Source: JAFMDF01 sp964644655 (GTDB lineage: Bacteria; Bacteroidota; Bacteroidia; Chitinophagales; Saprospiraceae). From it: a stretch of DNA of 35,271 nucleotides. Shown piece by piece: positions 25,535 through 34,379 of this stretch. A program made the translations under genes and the position numbers. The stretch is taken from contig CAZXYA010000023.1 of assembly GCA_964644655.1 (NCBI GenBank), forward strand, positions 1 through 35,271. Direction: 5' to 3'. The notes under the pieces were generated by a model. That model saw only the letters and a list, made by a program, of their open reading frames with translations, searched no databases and was not told the origin of the DNA. Positions within the stretch are counted from its first letter, which is position 1; each line of letters starts with the position of its first letter.

Positions 25535-25621
25535 ACCATTCAATAAGTTTCTTGGTGTTCCCCTCGCCGTCTGCGGTGGCTCGGGGGACACGTAAAAATA
25601 ACATGAAATTTATTGAACGGT
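25535..25621. repeat. 87-bp GC-cored palindrome (REP-like)
   Basis: Outer arms accattcaataagtttc (from 25535) and gaaatttattgaacggt (to 25621) pair with few mismatches, and the centre gtgttcccctcgcc / ggctcgggggacac forms a second, GC-rich stem around ccgtctgcggt. The centre is strikingly G+C-rich in an AT-rich spacer. It begins 20 bp after the porQ stop codon and may also act as its terminator. The remainder of 25287-25534 shows nothing recognisable. Confidence 0.65.
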
Positions 25622-25641
25622 GTACTCATCGCCTTATTTCC

Positions 25642-26721
25642 TTAATTATTTCCTAAACTTGCCTTTGCTTTTCGTCTCTTCTTTTTAAATTCACTCAAAT
25701 TAGTAGCAATACTAAAATGGGTGGCACTTTCTCCTAAATGATAAGCGCCATAGCCAAAAGAAAATCGGAAGCGCTTAATTTTCAGACCTATTCCTCCTGA
25801 GAAACCTGCCAAACTTCTGAAGTTTCGAAGTGACAAATCTTGTTTCCTAAAATGATTATATGCAAAACGGACCCGAAAGTTCTCTTTTTTACCAAACAAA
25901 AATTCTCCACTAAAAATTAAATGTCGAAACAAGTTATCTATCCATTCATTGCTAGTTACGTTTTGCTCGCCTAGAAAAAACGTATTTTCTTCAGAATTGG
26001 GATTATCATAAAGTAAATTCCATCGCTCTAAATGCTGAGCGGTAATAGAAAATCGAAAAGGTAAATATTTTAGGCGTTTGGAAACACCAAAAAGTAGTTC
26101 AAACGGAACGTCTTCCCTGTTCCCATCTCTATAGGTCACAAGTTGTCTACCAATATTTCTAAGTACCATCGAAGCGACAAATCCGTTTTCATCAATATGA
26201 TAAATGGCAGATAAATCAGCTGTCAATCCAAAAGAGTTGTAACTTTCAAATTGAGAAGTAATGACTTTTATATTAGCGCCAATATCTAAACGTTCGTAGA
26301 CTGACCGGCCAGCACCAATAGTAATCGCATATTCCGAAGCATCAAACTGCCCATTAATATTTCCTAATTCATCGGTTAATTGAAAGTCACCATAATTGAT
26401 GTACTGTACACCAAATAAAAAGGTGGTATTTAATTTTTGACTATGGTGTCCATACCCCGCAAATCCTTGTCCAATATCCGATAAATGAAAACTATGATTA
26501 AAAGTCAATTGATGATGCATTGTATCATTCAAGGCAGCAGGATTGCTTAACGCAAATGCCAAATCATCATCCCTAACGGTAATATGCTTGCCCCCTAAAG
26601 CGGTGATACGAGCGGAGGCTGGTAGATTGAGAAATTCATATACTTTGCTGCCGCCAATTTGAGCAGTTGAAGTAGTTGAAAAAATAATTAGAGATATTAA
26701 GAGAAGTAAAAAATTCTTCAT
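25642..26721 (-). CDS. porQ: type IX secretion system protein PorQ
   Basis: Outer-membrane beta-barrel of the PorV/PorQ (FadL-like) group, 359 aa. Signal peptide residues 1-20 (MKNFLLLLISLIIFSTTSTA). The family signature is clear: GGSKVYEFLNLPASARITALGG (23-44), then DDDLAFALSNPAALND and a series of amphipathic strands. PorQ works with PorZ in the attachment complex that anchors T9SS cargo to the cell surface. This explains how the sorting-tail proteins at 12810 and 27606 are exported. The carboxy end is basic (KKKRRKAKASLGNN) beyond the last strand, slightly unusual for a barrel. Confidence 0.9.
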   Translation of the reverse strand: MKNFLLLLISLIIFSTTSTAQIGGSKVYEFLNLPASARITALGGKHITVRDDDLAFALSNPAALNDTMHHQLTFNHSFHLSDIGQGFAGYGHHSQKLNTTFLFGVQYINYGDFQLTDELGNINGQFDASEYAITIGAGRSVYERLDIGANIKVITSQFESYNSFGLTADLSAIYHIDENGFVASMVLRNIGRQLVTYRDGNREDVPFELLFGVSKRLKYLPFRFSITAQHLERWNLLYDNPNSEENTFFLGEQNVTSNEWIDNLFRHLIFSGEFLFGKKENFRVRFAYNHFRKQDLSLRNFRSLAGFSGGIGLKIKRFRFSFGYGAYHLGESATHFSIATNLSEFKKKRRKAKASLGNN

Positions 26722-26838
26722 TTAAGCTTAGTTCATAATTTTACGATGCAAAGACGCAAAATTTTATAAGAGAATAGCTACAAAAAATGCAGCTAATTTA
26801 TTTTCTATTCCTTATTGCGTTTCTTAGGCATTTATAGT

Positions 26839-27477
26839 TTAATCCTTCTTTTTTAGAAGAACCGATTTTTCTTCTTTTTTTGTCCAAGTTGTTCGGCAAG
26901 CCCCTCTATTACAATTCATTTTTTTTGTCAACTCCCCGTATTCGTCAAACAATTGTAATTCCCCATGTTCATTATCTCCTTCTAAATAAGTTCCTGTTGC
27001 TTTCATTTTTCCATTTCTATAATATTCTACAAAAGGACCATTTTCTTCATTATTTACAAAAGTAACAACTTCCATAAGTTCTCCACTATCATAGTAGCGT
27101 TTCCATTCGCCATTCATCGTCCCATTGACATATTTTCCCGTTAATTCTAACTGTTTGTTTTCATAGAAAGTTTGGAAGTCTCCTTTGAAGACACCATTTT
27201 CATAAGGTTCTATAGCCTGAATTTCACCATTGATATGGTATAAAGTTCTTTTACCGTCCAGTTGCCCGTTTTTGTAAAAAGCAGTTTCTAATAACTCTCC
27301 ATTATCATCAAATAATTCACTTTTGCCTTCTTTTTGATTGGTTGTTGTATTTTGTACATATCGCTCTATGATTACCCCTGCTTCGTTTTGTACTTCAATA
27401 ATTTTTGTTTTAGGAGAGCAAGCTGTTAAGCTAATAAGGAAAAGCCAGCATATATTTTTTATGATTTGATTTAGCAT
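26839..27477 (-). CDS. MORN/YwqK-type repeat lipoprotein
   Basis: The longest frame starts at 27555, but the ATG at 27477 begins a standard lipoprotein signal, MLNQIIKNICWLFLISLTAC, with lipidation at Cys20, so I prefer this start (212 aa). The mature protein is a run of YwqK/MORN-like repeats: GELLETAFYKNGQLDGKRTLY, GEIQAIEPYENGVFKGDFQTF, KQLELTGKYVNGTMNGEWKRY, GELMEVVTFVNNEENGPFVEY and KMKATGTYLEGDNEHGELQLF, each about 22 residues. Such proteins form extended beta-sheets; no toxin is adjacent and the antitoxin label often given to the family is not supported. Function unknown. Confidence 0.8.
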   Translation of the reverse strand: MLNQIIKNICWLFLISLTACSPKTKIIEVQNEAGVIIERYVQNTTTNQKEGKSELFDDNGELLETAFYKNGQLDGKRTLYHINGEIQAIEPYENGVFKGDFQTFYENKQLELTGKYVNGTMNGEWKRYYDSGELMEVVTFVNNEENGPFVEYYRNGKMKATGTYLEGDNEHGELQLFDEYGELTKKMNCNRGACRTTWTKKEEKSVLLKKKD

Positions 27478-27605
27478 TTGCAGGTTATTTGAGTAACAAA
27501 TTAAATCTTTTAAGCATAACGCTATTTTGAATAATGAATTATAAGAAATGTACACAATTTTGTCGAGTTCTTATAGTGCCAAGTGCTGCTTAATATAAAT
27601 GTGGC

Positions 27606-29282
27606 CTACAAGACAATTATCTTTTTAACAATTAACCCTTGATTGGTATTAATCCTTAAAAAATAAAAACCTTTTGGCAAAATAGGAAGCATAGAAGAAG
27701 TAGCATTGAGGCTTAAAATAGTTTGCCCTTGCATATTTATCAACTTCATATTGCCAACTAGCTGAATATGTTCAGATAATTCAACTGTCAATTTATTAAT
27801 TACTGGATTGGGGTATATTTTTATACCAAGGTCTTCGATCTCTGAGGTGCTAACGGTAAATGGGGCACAATCATGTAAAGTTCCAGGAGAAAGTAAGGAG
27901 CCTACCCCAATAGTCGTATGAGGAATGAAAGCTGCTTCTTTTTCAACGGGACATAAAACTAGCGCTTGATTATCATTGGCTTCGTCTAGATAATCATGCA
28001 ATAAAAGAATATTTTGTAAACTATCCCTAAGCAATATCCGATCACCTGTATTGGCTAAACTAAGTCGATTACTACTTGCTTTTTGTACAATGACATCTCC
28101 AAAATCTCTTTGAATTGCTCCTCCACCAAATACTAATAATAATTGATTAGGTTGGACAATAGTGTTATCTGGAATTTGATGACGTAATAAATCAGCATCG
28201 TAAATTGCGATTCCAGATAAATCAATAGCTTTATCAGAAATATTCAAGAATTCTAAAAATTCATCTTGGCTGGCATTTCTTACACTATCTCCATTTGTAT
28301 CGCCCATCAATCCATTGGGTGGATCGGCTAAAAATTCTGTTAAGATTAAACCAAAATCACTATCATCATCGAAAATAGTCAATTCAAAAGATTGATTAAT
28401 ACTGATTTGATTACTATCTGGCGCATTCACATTTGTAATGGTGAAAATAAGCGTTTCTTGCCCTTCAATTTCCCGATCATTCGTAATAGGAATACTTAGC
28501 AATCGCTGACTATTAGAATTAACAGGAAAGACAACTGTTTGGGTAGTAAAATTGTCTATATCCATAGCGTCTCCTGTTCCACCTGTTAGTTCAACGGTAA
28601 TAATAACTTGAGCAGGTTTTGGATTGATAAGATTTAAAAACAAATCAATTTGACCATCACTTTCGATAGCAATGCCTCGACTAACAGTAAATTGAATGAG
28701 CGTAGTATCGCCATTATTATATGGAAAAGAATTACTCAATGTACCCGGCGAATAAGGCAAACCAAAGGCATCGGGTCTTTCGGTATGAGGAAGAAAGTTG
28801 CCAGTAAATTCGGGTGTTCTAACTAGAGATGCGTCAACATTTGTTTCCCCATAAGTCAGACTATCTAGGATAATTCCATTATTGTTTTGTAGCATAATGA
28901 AGGTGCCTGAATTACTTAGACCTAAATTACCACTTGATGCCAATGTAATCGGACTTTCACCAAATAATCCATTAGGTTGACCGCCACCAAAGATGACAAA
29001 GAAAGTTTTTGATGGTAATATCGTGCCTTCAACAAATTCGTGTTTAACCGTTTGATCAATGACTAATTGGAAATTACTCAAGTCGATGGGTAATGTATCT
29101 TGATTAAATAGCTCGATAAATTCATCTTCTCTGGCATTTCTAATACCATCACCATTGGCGTCTCCAATTAGGCTGACAGCAACATCAGCATAAATTTCGT
29201 TAATAATTATTTGAGTATGTAAATCAGTAAAAGGGATAAGGAATGAAAAAGAAAGGAATAGATAGAAAGTGTACTTGTTCAT
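27606..29282 (-). CDS. secreted double lamin-tail-domain protein with T9SS sorting tail
   Basis: A 558-aa surface protein. Signal peptide 1-23. Lamin-tail domain 1 (about 25-145) starts IIINEIYAD and domain 2 (about 308-430) starts LILTEFLADP; each has a DEFIELFN or DEFLEFLN strand and an FGGG-containing strand. Both carry an acidic Ca-binding-like loop, GDANGDGIRNAREDE and GDTNGDSVRNASQDE. The middle (about 190-305, EGQETLIFTITNV) resembles a Calx-beta domain. The last 75 residues (IYPNPVINKLTVEL ... KGFYFLRINT ... KKIIVL) are a type A T9SS sorting tail. Likely an adhesive or structural cell-surface protein; no enzymatic motif. Confidence 0.88.
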   Translation of the reverse strand: MNKYTFYLFLSFSFLIPFTDLHTQIIINEIYADVAVSLIGDANGDGIRNAREDEFIELFNQDTLPIDLSNFQLVIDQTVKHEFVEGTILPSKTFFVIFGGGQPNGLFGESPITLASSGNLGLSNSGTFIMLQNNNGIILDSLTYGETNVDASLVRTPEFTGNFLPHTERPDAFGLPYSPGTLSNSFPYNNGDTTLIQFTVSRGIAIESDGQIDLFLNLINPKPAQVIITVELTGGTGDAMDIDNFTTQTVVFPVNSNSQRLLSIPITNDREIEGQETLIFTITNVNAPDSNQISINQSFELTIFDDDSDFGLILTEFLADPPNGLMGDTNGDSVRNASQDEFLEFLNISDKAIDLSGIAIYDADLLRHQIPDNTIVQPNQLLLVFGGGAIQRDFGDVIVQKASSNRLSLANTGDRILLRDSLQNILLLHDYLDEANDNQALVLCPVEKEAAFIPHTTIGVGSLLSPGTLHDCAPFTVSTSEIEDLGIKIYPNPVINKLTVELSEHIQLVGNMKLINMQGQTILSLNATSSMLPILPKGFYFLRINTNQGLIVKKIIVL

Positions 29283-29591
29283 TGGTCAAATTGTTTGTTA
29301 GTAAAAATTAGATTTATTAATTATTTAATAATTTAATTAAAATTATAATAAAAAACATCAATTTACTAAAATGTAGCACTTGTTCGTTTCTTTTGGTAGC
29401 GATAACCCTTATATTTCCTTAATTTTGAGCGACTTTGGAAGGCTATGAATTTATTTTGTGGTCATTTTAGTATAGCGTCAAAAAATAACTTCTATATTTA
29501 ATTTTTTGTCGTTTCATAAAAATTTGCGTATAATCAACTCGTAACCCATAATTCTGTTTATCCCGATTCATCGGAACAATTCAAATCAATA

Positions 29592-30662
29592 ATGAGTCAA
29601 GACGAATCTCAGAAAAAAGGACAGTTAGCCAAGATAATTTTAACTATTACTTTTGTTGGCGTCCTAGTCGCTACCATTTTTGGCTATCAAAAATATCAAG
29701 AAATTTTTGGTATGAGTGTGCCTAAAGCCATAGAAGAAACGGTTATTGAAGTTCCTTCTAATACTTCTTTTGAAGAAGTCGTTGCTATTTTGAAAGATAA
29801 AAAGTTAATTGCTCACGAAGAAGCTTTTCGATGGGTTGCCGACCGTATGAAATATCCTCGAAATCCAATGCGTTCCGGTAAATTTAAAATTCAACCAGGT
29901 TGGAGTAATTATGAATTAATTCAGCATCTAAGAGGAGGTAAGCAAGAAACGGTTAAGCTCGTTTTTAATAGTGCATGGACCGTAAAAAATGTAGCAGCTA
30001 AGGTCGCTCAATTTATTGAACCCGATTCTAGTGATTTAGCTAGCATGTTTGCCAATGAACAATTTATTGCGGATTTAGGCTTTACTCCTGCTACGCTAAT
30101 GTCCTTATTTATCCCAAATACGTACGATTTTTTTTGGAATACAAGTCCGACTAAATTTATGGAACGGATGAAAAAAGAACATGCTGCTTTTTGGACAAAA
30201 AATAATCGAGCAATAAAGGCAGAACAATTAGATTTGACGCAAGAAGAAGTATATATATTAGCGTCGATAGTAGAAAGAGAAACCTTGCAAAATGGAGAGA
30301 AAAAGCGAATGGCAGGGGTTTATTATAATCGCTTAAAAACAAGAGGCTGGCGCTTAGAAGCAGACCCAACCGTGAAGTTCGCAGTTGGTGATTTTGGCTT
30401 ACGCCGAATTTTAAACAAACATCTAGCTTACGATTCTCCTTATAATACCTATAAATATGGTGGCTTGCCGCCCGGGCCAATTAGTATGGCTTCTATTGCT
30501 AGTATTGATGCGGTGCTAAATGTTGAAGACCACGAGTATATGTTCTTCTGTGCCAAAGGAGATGGAAGCGGCTATCATAATTTTGCAAAATCACTTAAAC
30601 AACATAATCGAAATGCAGCCATTTATCGAGCGAATATGCGGAAGAGTGGGGCTTGGGATTAA
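29592..30662 (+). CDS. mltG: endolytic murein transglycosylase MltG
   Basis: Inner-membrane lytic transglycosylase of 356 aa that cuts nascent peptidoglycan strands and sets glycan length. A single amino-terminal membrane helix lies at 13-31. A LysM-like region follows (VPSNTSFEEVVAILKDKKLI). The YceG domain contains the catalytic ASIVERET with Glu228, KKRMAGVYYNRL, EADPTVKFAVG and SPYNTYKYGGLPPGPISMAS, and ends HNFAKSLKQHNRNAAIYR. It converges on the RlpA-like gene, another glycan-strand cutter, with 17 bp between stops. The 309-bp spacer before it (29283-29591) has no other feature that I can see. Confidence 0.95.
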   Translation: MSQDESQKKGQLAKIILTITFVGVLVATIFGYQKYQEIFGMSVPKAIEETVIEVPSNTSFEEVVAILKDKKLIAHEEAFRWVADRMKYPRNPMRSGKFKIQPGWSNYELIQHLRGGKQETVKLVFNSAWTVKNVAAKVAQFIEPDSSDLASMFANEQFIADLGFTPATLMSLFIPNTYDFFWNTSPTKFMERMKKEHAAFWTKNNRAIKAEQLDLTQEEVYILASIVERETLQNGEKKRMAGVYYNRLKTRGWRLEADPTVKFAVGDFGLRRILNKHLAYDSPYNTYKYGGLPPGPISMASIASIDAVLNVEDHEYMFFCAKGDGSGYHNFAKSLKQHNRNAAIYRANMRKSGAWD

Positions 30663-30679
30663 TAACCGATAACTGATTC

Positions 30680-31513
30680 TTAATTCAACAACTCTAAACT
30701 AACGTTCGCTACTCCTGCCTTTGTCAAATCAATTACTTTAGCAGCAGCGCCTGATAAATCAATAATTCTTGGCTTGCCATCTTTCCCTTTTGCTTTAGTT
30801 GGATTAGGGCCTCTATCATTAATTCTCACTTCTACGCATTGATTGGTATCTAAGCGACAAACTTTTACTTTAGAGTTATAAGGTAAAGTCCAATGAGCAG
30901 CCGTCATTGCTTTTTTATCATATTTTTCACCATACGAAGTTGTCCTGCCATGAAACTTTTTATGATAATAACTAGCTTCTCCTGTTTGTATAATTCTATT
31001 GACCGCATTTTGTATAGCAGGAGGTGCTGCTGGTACTGGTTTTTCTACCACAGGTGCTGGTTTTGGAGCGGGAGTTGGTGTTAAGCTAATAGGTTTAGGT
31101 TGTGGTTTGACATCTAATGCAACCACAAAACCATCAATGCCTTTTTTCTTAGCAAATTGCTGATAACTCACAGCTGCGTTTTTTTCTGCAAATGGACCGA
31201 TTAATACTCTATAGGTTGTTTTTTCTCCTGTCCCTTTATCCATTCTTACCAAAAGATTTTTAAACCATTCTCCTTGTAAATCCGTCGCATATCTAACCAC
31301 ATTAGCATAATCCGAAAAAGTGGCTACTTGCAAAGCAAAGCCTTCTTTTTTCGCTCTTTTCACTTCTAATTCATATAAATCACTAGGTTGATAGGTCGCT
31401 GCAAATTCTTTTCCATAATTATTAGGGGTAGCAGACTTAGCAGCTTGTGCTTGCAAATACAAATAACTAAATACGGATAAGGTAGTTAATAGAAGTAATT
31501 TTCTCATAATCAA
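30680..31513 (-). CDS. rlpA: SPOR-RlpA (septal lytic transglycosylase-like) protein
   Basis: A 277-aa exported protein. Signal peptide 1-22 (from MIMRKLLLLTTLSVFSYLYL; Met3 is an alternative start). A SPOR domain (about 57-135, FALQVATFSDYANVVRYA ... YRVLIGPFAEKNAAVSY) should bind denuded glycan at division sites. A Pro/Ala-rich linker (135-170) leads to the RlpA double-psi beta-barrel (178-277): GEASYYHKKFHGRTTSYGEKYD with Glu196 and INDRGPN with Asp233, the residues needed for activity in Pseudomonas RlpA. The order SPOR then barrel is opposite to E. coli and Pseudomonas. Both catalytic residues are present, so activity is expected. Confidence 0.88.
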   Translation of the reverse strand: MIMRKLLLLTTLSVFSYLYLQAQAAKSATPNNYGKEFAATYQPSDLYELEVKRAKKEGFALQVATFSDYANVVRYATDLQGEWFKNLLVRMDKGTGEKTTYRVLIGPFAEKNAAVSYQQFAKKKGIDGFVVALDVKPQPKPISLTPTPAPKPAPVVEKPVPAAPPAIQNAVNRIIQTGEASYYHKKFHGRTTSYGEKYDKKAMTAAHWTLPYNSKVKVCRLDTNQCVEVRINDRGPNPTKAKGKDGKPRIIDLSGAAAKVIDLTKAGVANVSLELLN

Positions 31514-31702
31514 TTTTTTTTGCGCTTTCTGAATAAGAATTCAAGTTAGTTGTAACTGCATAAAGACGCAACTATTCATCTGATTATTGTTTAAGAAAGA
31601 CAAAAATATTACGCTTTATTGATAGGAGGTGCTATCCAAAGAGCACACATGAATTTTGCAATTTTGAGCAGAAAAAGTTATTTTTACTAAAAAAGAAAAG
31701 AT

Positions 31703-32341
31703 ATGAGTGTAGTAACCAAGAAATTTCCTCTAACTTATATAGAACTCCACAAATTAGCGGGGAATGAATTAGTACGTTTTCCAGCTACGTTTGATGAGTA
31801 TTGGACACTCTTAAAAGAAGCCGAATTTAGAGCGGATTTTTACCAAAATGAAATCATTGCTATGAGTTATGAAAACGAAACACACGCCGATATTGTAACA
31901 GAAATTCTCCATATTTTAAAGCGAATTTTCCCTAAAAAATTAAAAAAACATACCGTATTTAACCCCAATCGTCCTGTCTATGTAAACGATTGTAAAAATC
32001 ATTCGATTTTTAATCCTGATGGTTCAGTCGTGCCAAGACCAGCTCAATTATATGAATATTCAAAAGGGATGAATGCTTCAGTTAATCCGATTTTATTATT
32101 TGAAGTGCTATCTCCATCTACTCGATCTTATGATTTTGGAACTAAACTTCCATGCTATAAGGATATAGCTTCTCTACAAACAATTTTATATGTAGAAGCT
32201 TTTGAGCCAAAAGTGATAGTGATGAAGCGCTTGAGTGCTAATGAATGGAAAGAAACTGTTTATACGAAAGAAGAAGATACATTTGAAGTAGAGAACAAAG
32301 CAATTTCTTTAAAAGAAATTTATTTTGATATTCATTTTTGA
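31703..32341 (+). CDS. Uma2-family PD-(D/E)XK endonuclease-like protein
   Basis: A 212-aa protein of the Uma2 (DUF820) family, a restriction-endonuclease-fold group abundant in Bacteroidota and cyanobacteria. Candidate metal ligands are Asp106 in NPDGSVV, Glu134 in LLFEVLSPSTRSYD and Lys148 in GTKLPCYKDI; the ETHADIVTEIL helix (59-69) is also typical. No signal peptide. It stands alone with no methyltransferase or antitoxin nearby, so a restriction role is not supported; the natural function of the family is unknown. Confidence 0.85.
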   Translation: MSVVTKKFPLTYIELHKLAGNELVRFPATFDEYWTLLKEAEFRADFYQNEIIAMSYENETHADIVTEILHILKRIFPKKLKKHTVFNPNRPVYVNDCKNHSIFNPDGSVVPRPAQLYEYSKGMNASVNPILLFEVLSPSTRSYDFGTKLPCYKDIASLQTILYVEAFEPKVIVMKRLSANEWKETVYTKEEDTFEVENKAISLKEIYFDIHF

Positions 32342-32354
32342 CAAGAATGTATCA

Positions 32355-32392
32355 GATATCAGGCGAGTTAAGAATACGACTAGCCTGATACC
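32355..32392. terminator. possible hairpin between Uma2 and pyrH stops
   Basis: gatatcaggc (32355-32364) pairs with gcctgatacc (32383-32392) with one mismatch, between two converging genes. No T-run follows, so a terminator role is uncertain. Confidence 0.35.
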
Positions 32393-32416
32393 TGTTACCA
32401 GCAACCTAATATCATT

Positions 32417-33130
32417 TTATCCTTCCACCAAAGTTCCAATCGCCTCTCCTCGAATAATTCGCATCAAATTATCTCTTTTGTTAATGTCAAAAACAACAAT
32501 TGGTAGATTATTTTCTTTACACATGGTAAATGCTGTCATATCCATCACACTATATCCCGCACTAATCACTTTGGCAAAACTCAATTTATCAAATTTTTCT
32601 GCCGTAGGATCTTTTTCTGGATCAGCAGAATAAATACCATCTACTCTTGTACCTTTTAGGATCACATCCGCATTAATTTCGTTTGCTCTTAATGCTGCCG
32701 CAGAATCCGTTGTAAAATAAGGACTACCTGTTCCTGCCGAGAAAATAACGACTCTGCCTTTTTCGACGTGACGAATAGCTCTACGTCTAATATAAGGTTC
32801 TGCTATTTGTTCCATTTTAATGGCAGTAATCAATCGGGTAAAAACACCTTGTTGTTCCAAGGCACTTTGCAAAGCCATGCCATTAATAACTGTTGCCATC
32901 ATACCCATATAGTCTCCTTGTACTCGTTCTATTCCTGAAGATTTGGCTTGTAACCCTCTAAAAATATTACCACCGCCAATAACAACTGCGACTTCTACCC
33001 CTGCTTCTTGTACTTCCTTAATTAAAATGGCATAATGCCTTAATACATCTGCGGAGATACCAAAGGCTTGATCTCCCATTAAAGACTCTCCACTTAATTT
33101 TAATAAAACCCTTTTATATTTTAAAGACAT
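32417..33130 (-). CDS. pyrH: UMP kinase
   Basis: Bacterial hexameric UMP kinase, 237 aa, making UDP from UMP and ATP for pyrimidine and cell-wall precursor synthesis. It belongs to the amino-acid-kinase fold, with KRVLLKLSGESLMGDQAFGI at the start, VVIGGGNIFRG (about 49-59), MGMMATVINGMALQSAL, GTGSPYFTTDSAAALRA (about 131-147) and the Asp-Pro-rich KGTRVDGIYSADPEKDP. It is in the conserved rpsI-rpsB-tsf-pyrH order, but a terminator and 200-bp spacer separate it from tsf, so it is probably transcribed separately. Confidence 0.98.
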   Translation of the reverse strand: MSLKYKRVLLKLSGESLMGDQAFGISADVLRHYAILIKEVQEAGVEVAVVIGGGNIFRGLQAKSSGIERVQGDYMGMMATVINGMALQSALEQQGVFTRLITAIKMEQIAEPYIRRRAIRHVEKGRVVIFSAGTGSPYFTTDSAAALRANEINADVILKGTRVDGIYSADPEKDPTAEKFDKLSFAKVISAGYSVMDMTAFTMCKENNLPIVVFDINKRDNLMRIIRGEAIGTLVEG

Positions 33131-33283
33131 AGTCTATGGAAATGAGTAAATGAATAAATTAATAAATGGGTAAATGAGTCATGAAATCGTCACAAGATAG
33201 TGTTATCGTTCCAGTTGATAACGAAACAATTATTCGTTTTCATATTCAATTATTTACTCATTTAATGCCAATTAAAAATTGGC

Positions 33284-33326
33284 AAAAAAAAAGCGAATCA
33301 TTCAAAAGAATAATCCGCTTTTTTTA
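33284..33326 (-). terminator. intrinsic terminator after tsf
   Basis: aaaaaaagcg (33286-33295) pairs with cgcttttttt (33316-33325), and the inner stem attc/gaat continues it. On the minus strand it ends in a long T-run 11 bp after the tsf stop. It should also work in the opposite direction. Confidence 0.85.
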
Positions 33327-33336
33327 TTTTGCTACT

Positions 33337-34185
33337 TTATTTAAGCACTACATGCTTAAAATCGGTAACGGTTAATTTCTTATCTATACTTTGTAGATAC
33401 TGAGTAATTGTTTCCTTACTAGTACTTTTTACATAAATTTGATTCAATAAAGTTTTCTCTTTATAGAACTTATTTAATCTACCTGTAGCAATTCTATCTA
33501 ACATCGCTTCTGGCTTACCTTCTTGCTTAGCTTGCTCTCTACCAATCTCAATTTCTTTTTCTACAACTGAAGCATCTACACCATCTTTGTCTAAAGCGAT
33601 TGGGTGCATAGCTGCTACCTGCATAGCCACATTCTTTCCAGGTTCAATTAAATTGGGCCCTTCTAAGTTTAAAGAAACCAATACTCCTGCACGGTAACCA
33701 GCGTGAATGTAAGGAATTACTTGACCTTCACCAGCAGCCGTTACAATTTTTCCATACTTGCTGATTTCTAACTTCTCTCCGATTACACCGACTTGTTCTA
33801 TTATCTTTTCTGCAACACTTAATTCACTACCTTCATATGGTAAAGCCAAGAAATCTTCTAAAGTATCAGGCAACTTTTTCAACGCCAATTCAGCAAAAGA
33901 TTTTGCTAAGGCAATAAAACCATCTCCTTTAGCCACAAAATCAGTTTCACAACCTAATTTCATGATGATGCCATTATTTCTATTAGCAGAAGTTAGAGCA
34001 ATGACAGCTCCTTCTGATGCATCTCTATCTGCACGCTTACCAGCTAGTTTTTGGCCTTTCTTTCTCAATAAATCAATGGCCTTATCTGTATCTCCTTCCG
34101 CCTCTACTAATGCCTTTTTACAATCCATGAAACCTGCACCCGTTAAATCGCGCAGTTTTTTTACGTCTAGAGCAGAAATCTTCAT
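33337..34185 (-). CDS. tsf: translation elongation factor Ts
   Basis: EF-Ts, 282 aa, the nucleotide-exchange factor that regenerates EF-Tu-GTP. The amino-terminal UBA-like domain has VKKLRDLTGAGFMDCKKALVEAEGD (8-32). The core has the EF-Tu contact TDFVAKGDGF (about 80-89), the standard Phe in place. The second core subdomain includes IPYIHAGYRAGVLVSL and VAMQVAAMHP. It lies 194 bp after rpsB on the same strand with a hairpin between them. Nothing unusual in length or motifs. Confidence 0.98.
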   Translation of the reverse strand: MKISALDVKKLRDLTGAGFMDCKKALVEAEGDTDKAIDLLRKKGQKLAGKRADRDASEGAVIALTSANRNNGIIMKLGCETDFVAKGDGFIALAKSFAELALKKLPDTLEDFLALPYEGSELSVAEKIIEQVGVIGEKLEISKYGKIVTAAGEGQVIPYIHAGYRAGVLVSLNLEGPNLIEPGKNVAMQVAAMHPIALDKDGVDASVVEKEIEIGREQAKQEGKPEAMLDRIATGRLNKFYKEKTLLNQIYVKSTSKETITQYLQSIDKKLTVTDFKHVVLK

Positions 34186-34318
34186 TATTTTTTAAGATTA
34201 ATTTGTTATTAGAATAATTTGTTAAATAATTGGTAAATATTGATACCGAATACCTTGTAAGATGTTACTTTAAACGAATCAATAATGCTTATTCAATTAT
34301 TAAACCTGTCGCATAGAA

Positions 34319-34351
34319 AGTGCTTCCAGACCTTTAAGTTCTGGAAGCACT
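34319..34351. terminator. perfect 12-bp hairpin between rpsB and tsf
   Basis: agtgcttccaga (34319-34330) pairs perfectly with tctggaagcact (34340-34351). It lies 28 bp after the rpsB stop. On the minus strand no T-run follows, so it may be an RNA-processing, attenuation or 3'-end stabilising structure rather than a full terminator. Confidence 0.55.
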
Positions 34352-34379
34352 ACTGATTATTTAGAATAGTATTGCTTGA

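Noticed and set aside
26839..27477. MORN-repeat protein as a toxin-antitoxin antitoxin
   Set aside because: It is an exported lipoprotein and has no toxin gene beside it; the label arises from the YwqK family name only.
31703..32341. Uma2-like nuclease as part of a defence island
   Set aside because: No methyltransferase, helicase or other defence gene is adjacent; neighbours are housekeeping.
33139..33265. Repeated aatgagtaaat words between tsf and pyrH
   Set aside because: Low-complexity AT-rich sequence with a loose inverted pair; not regular enough for a CRISPR or defined repeat call.
33758..34195. 145-aa plus-strand open frame across tsf
   Set aside because: It is the antisense of EF-Ts; composition is explained by the real gene.
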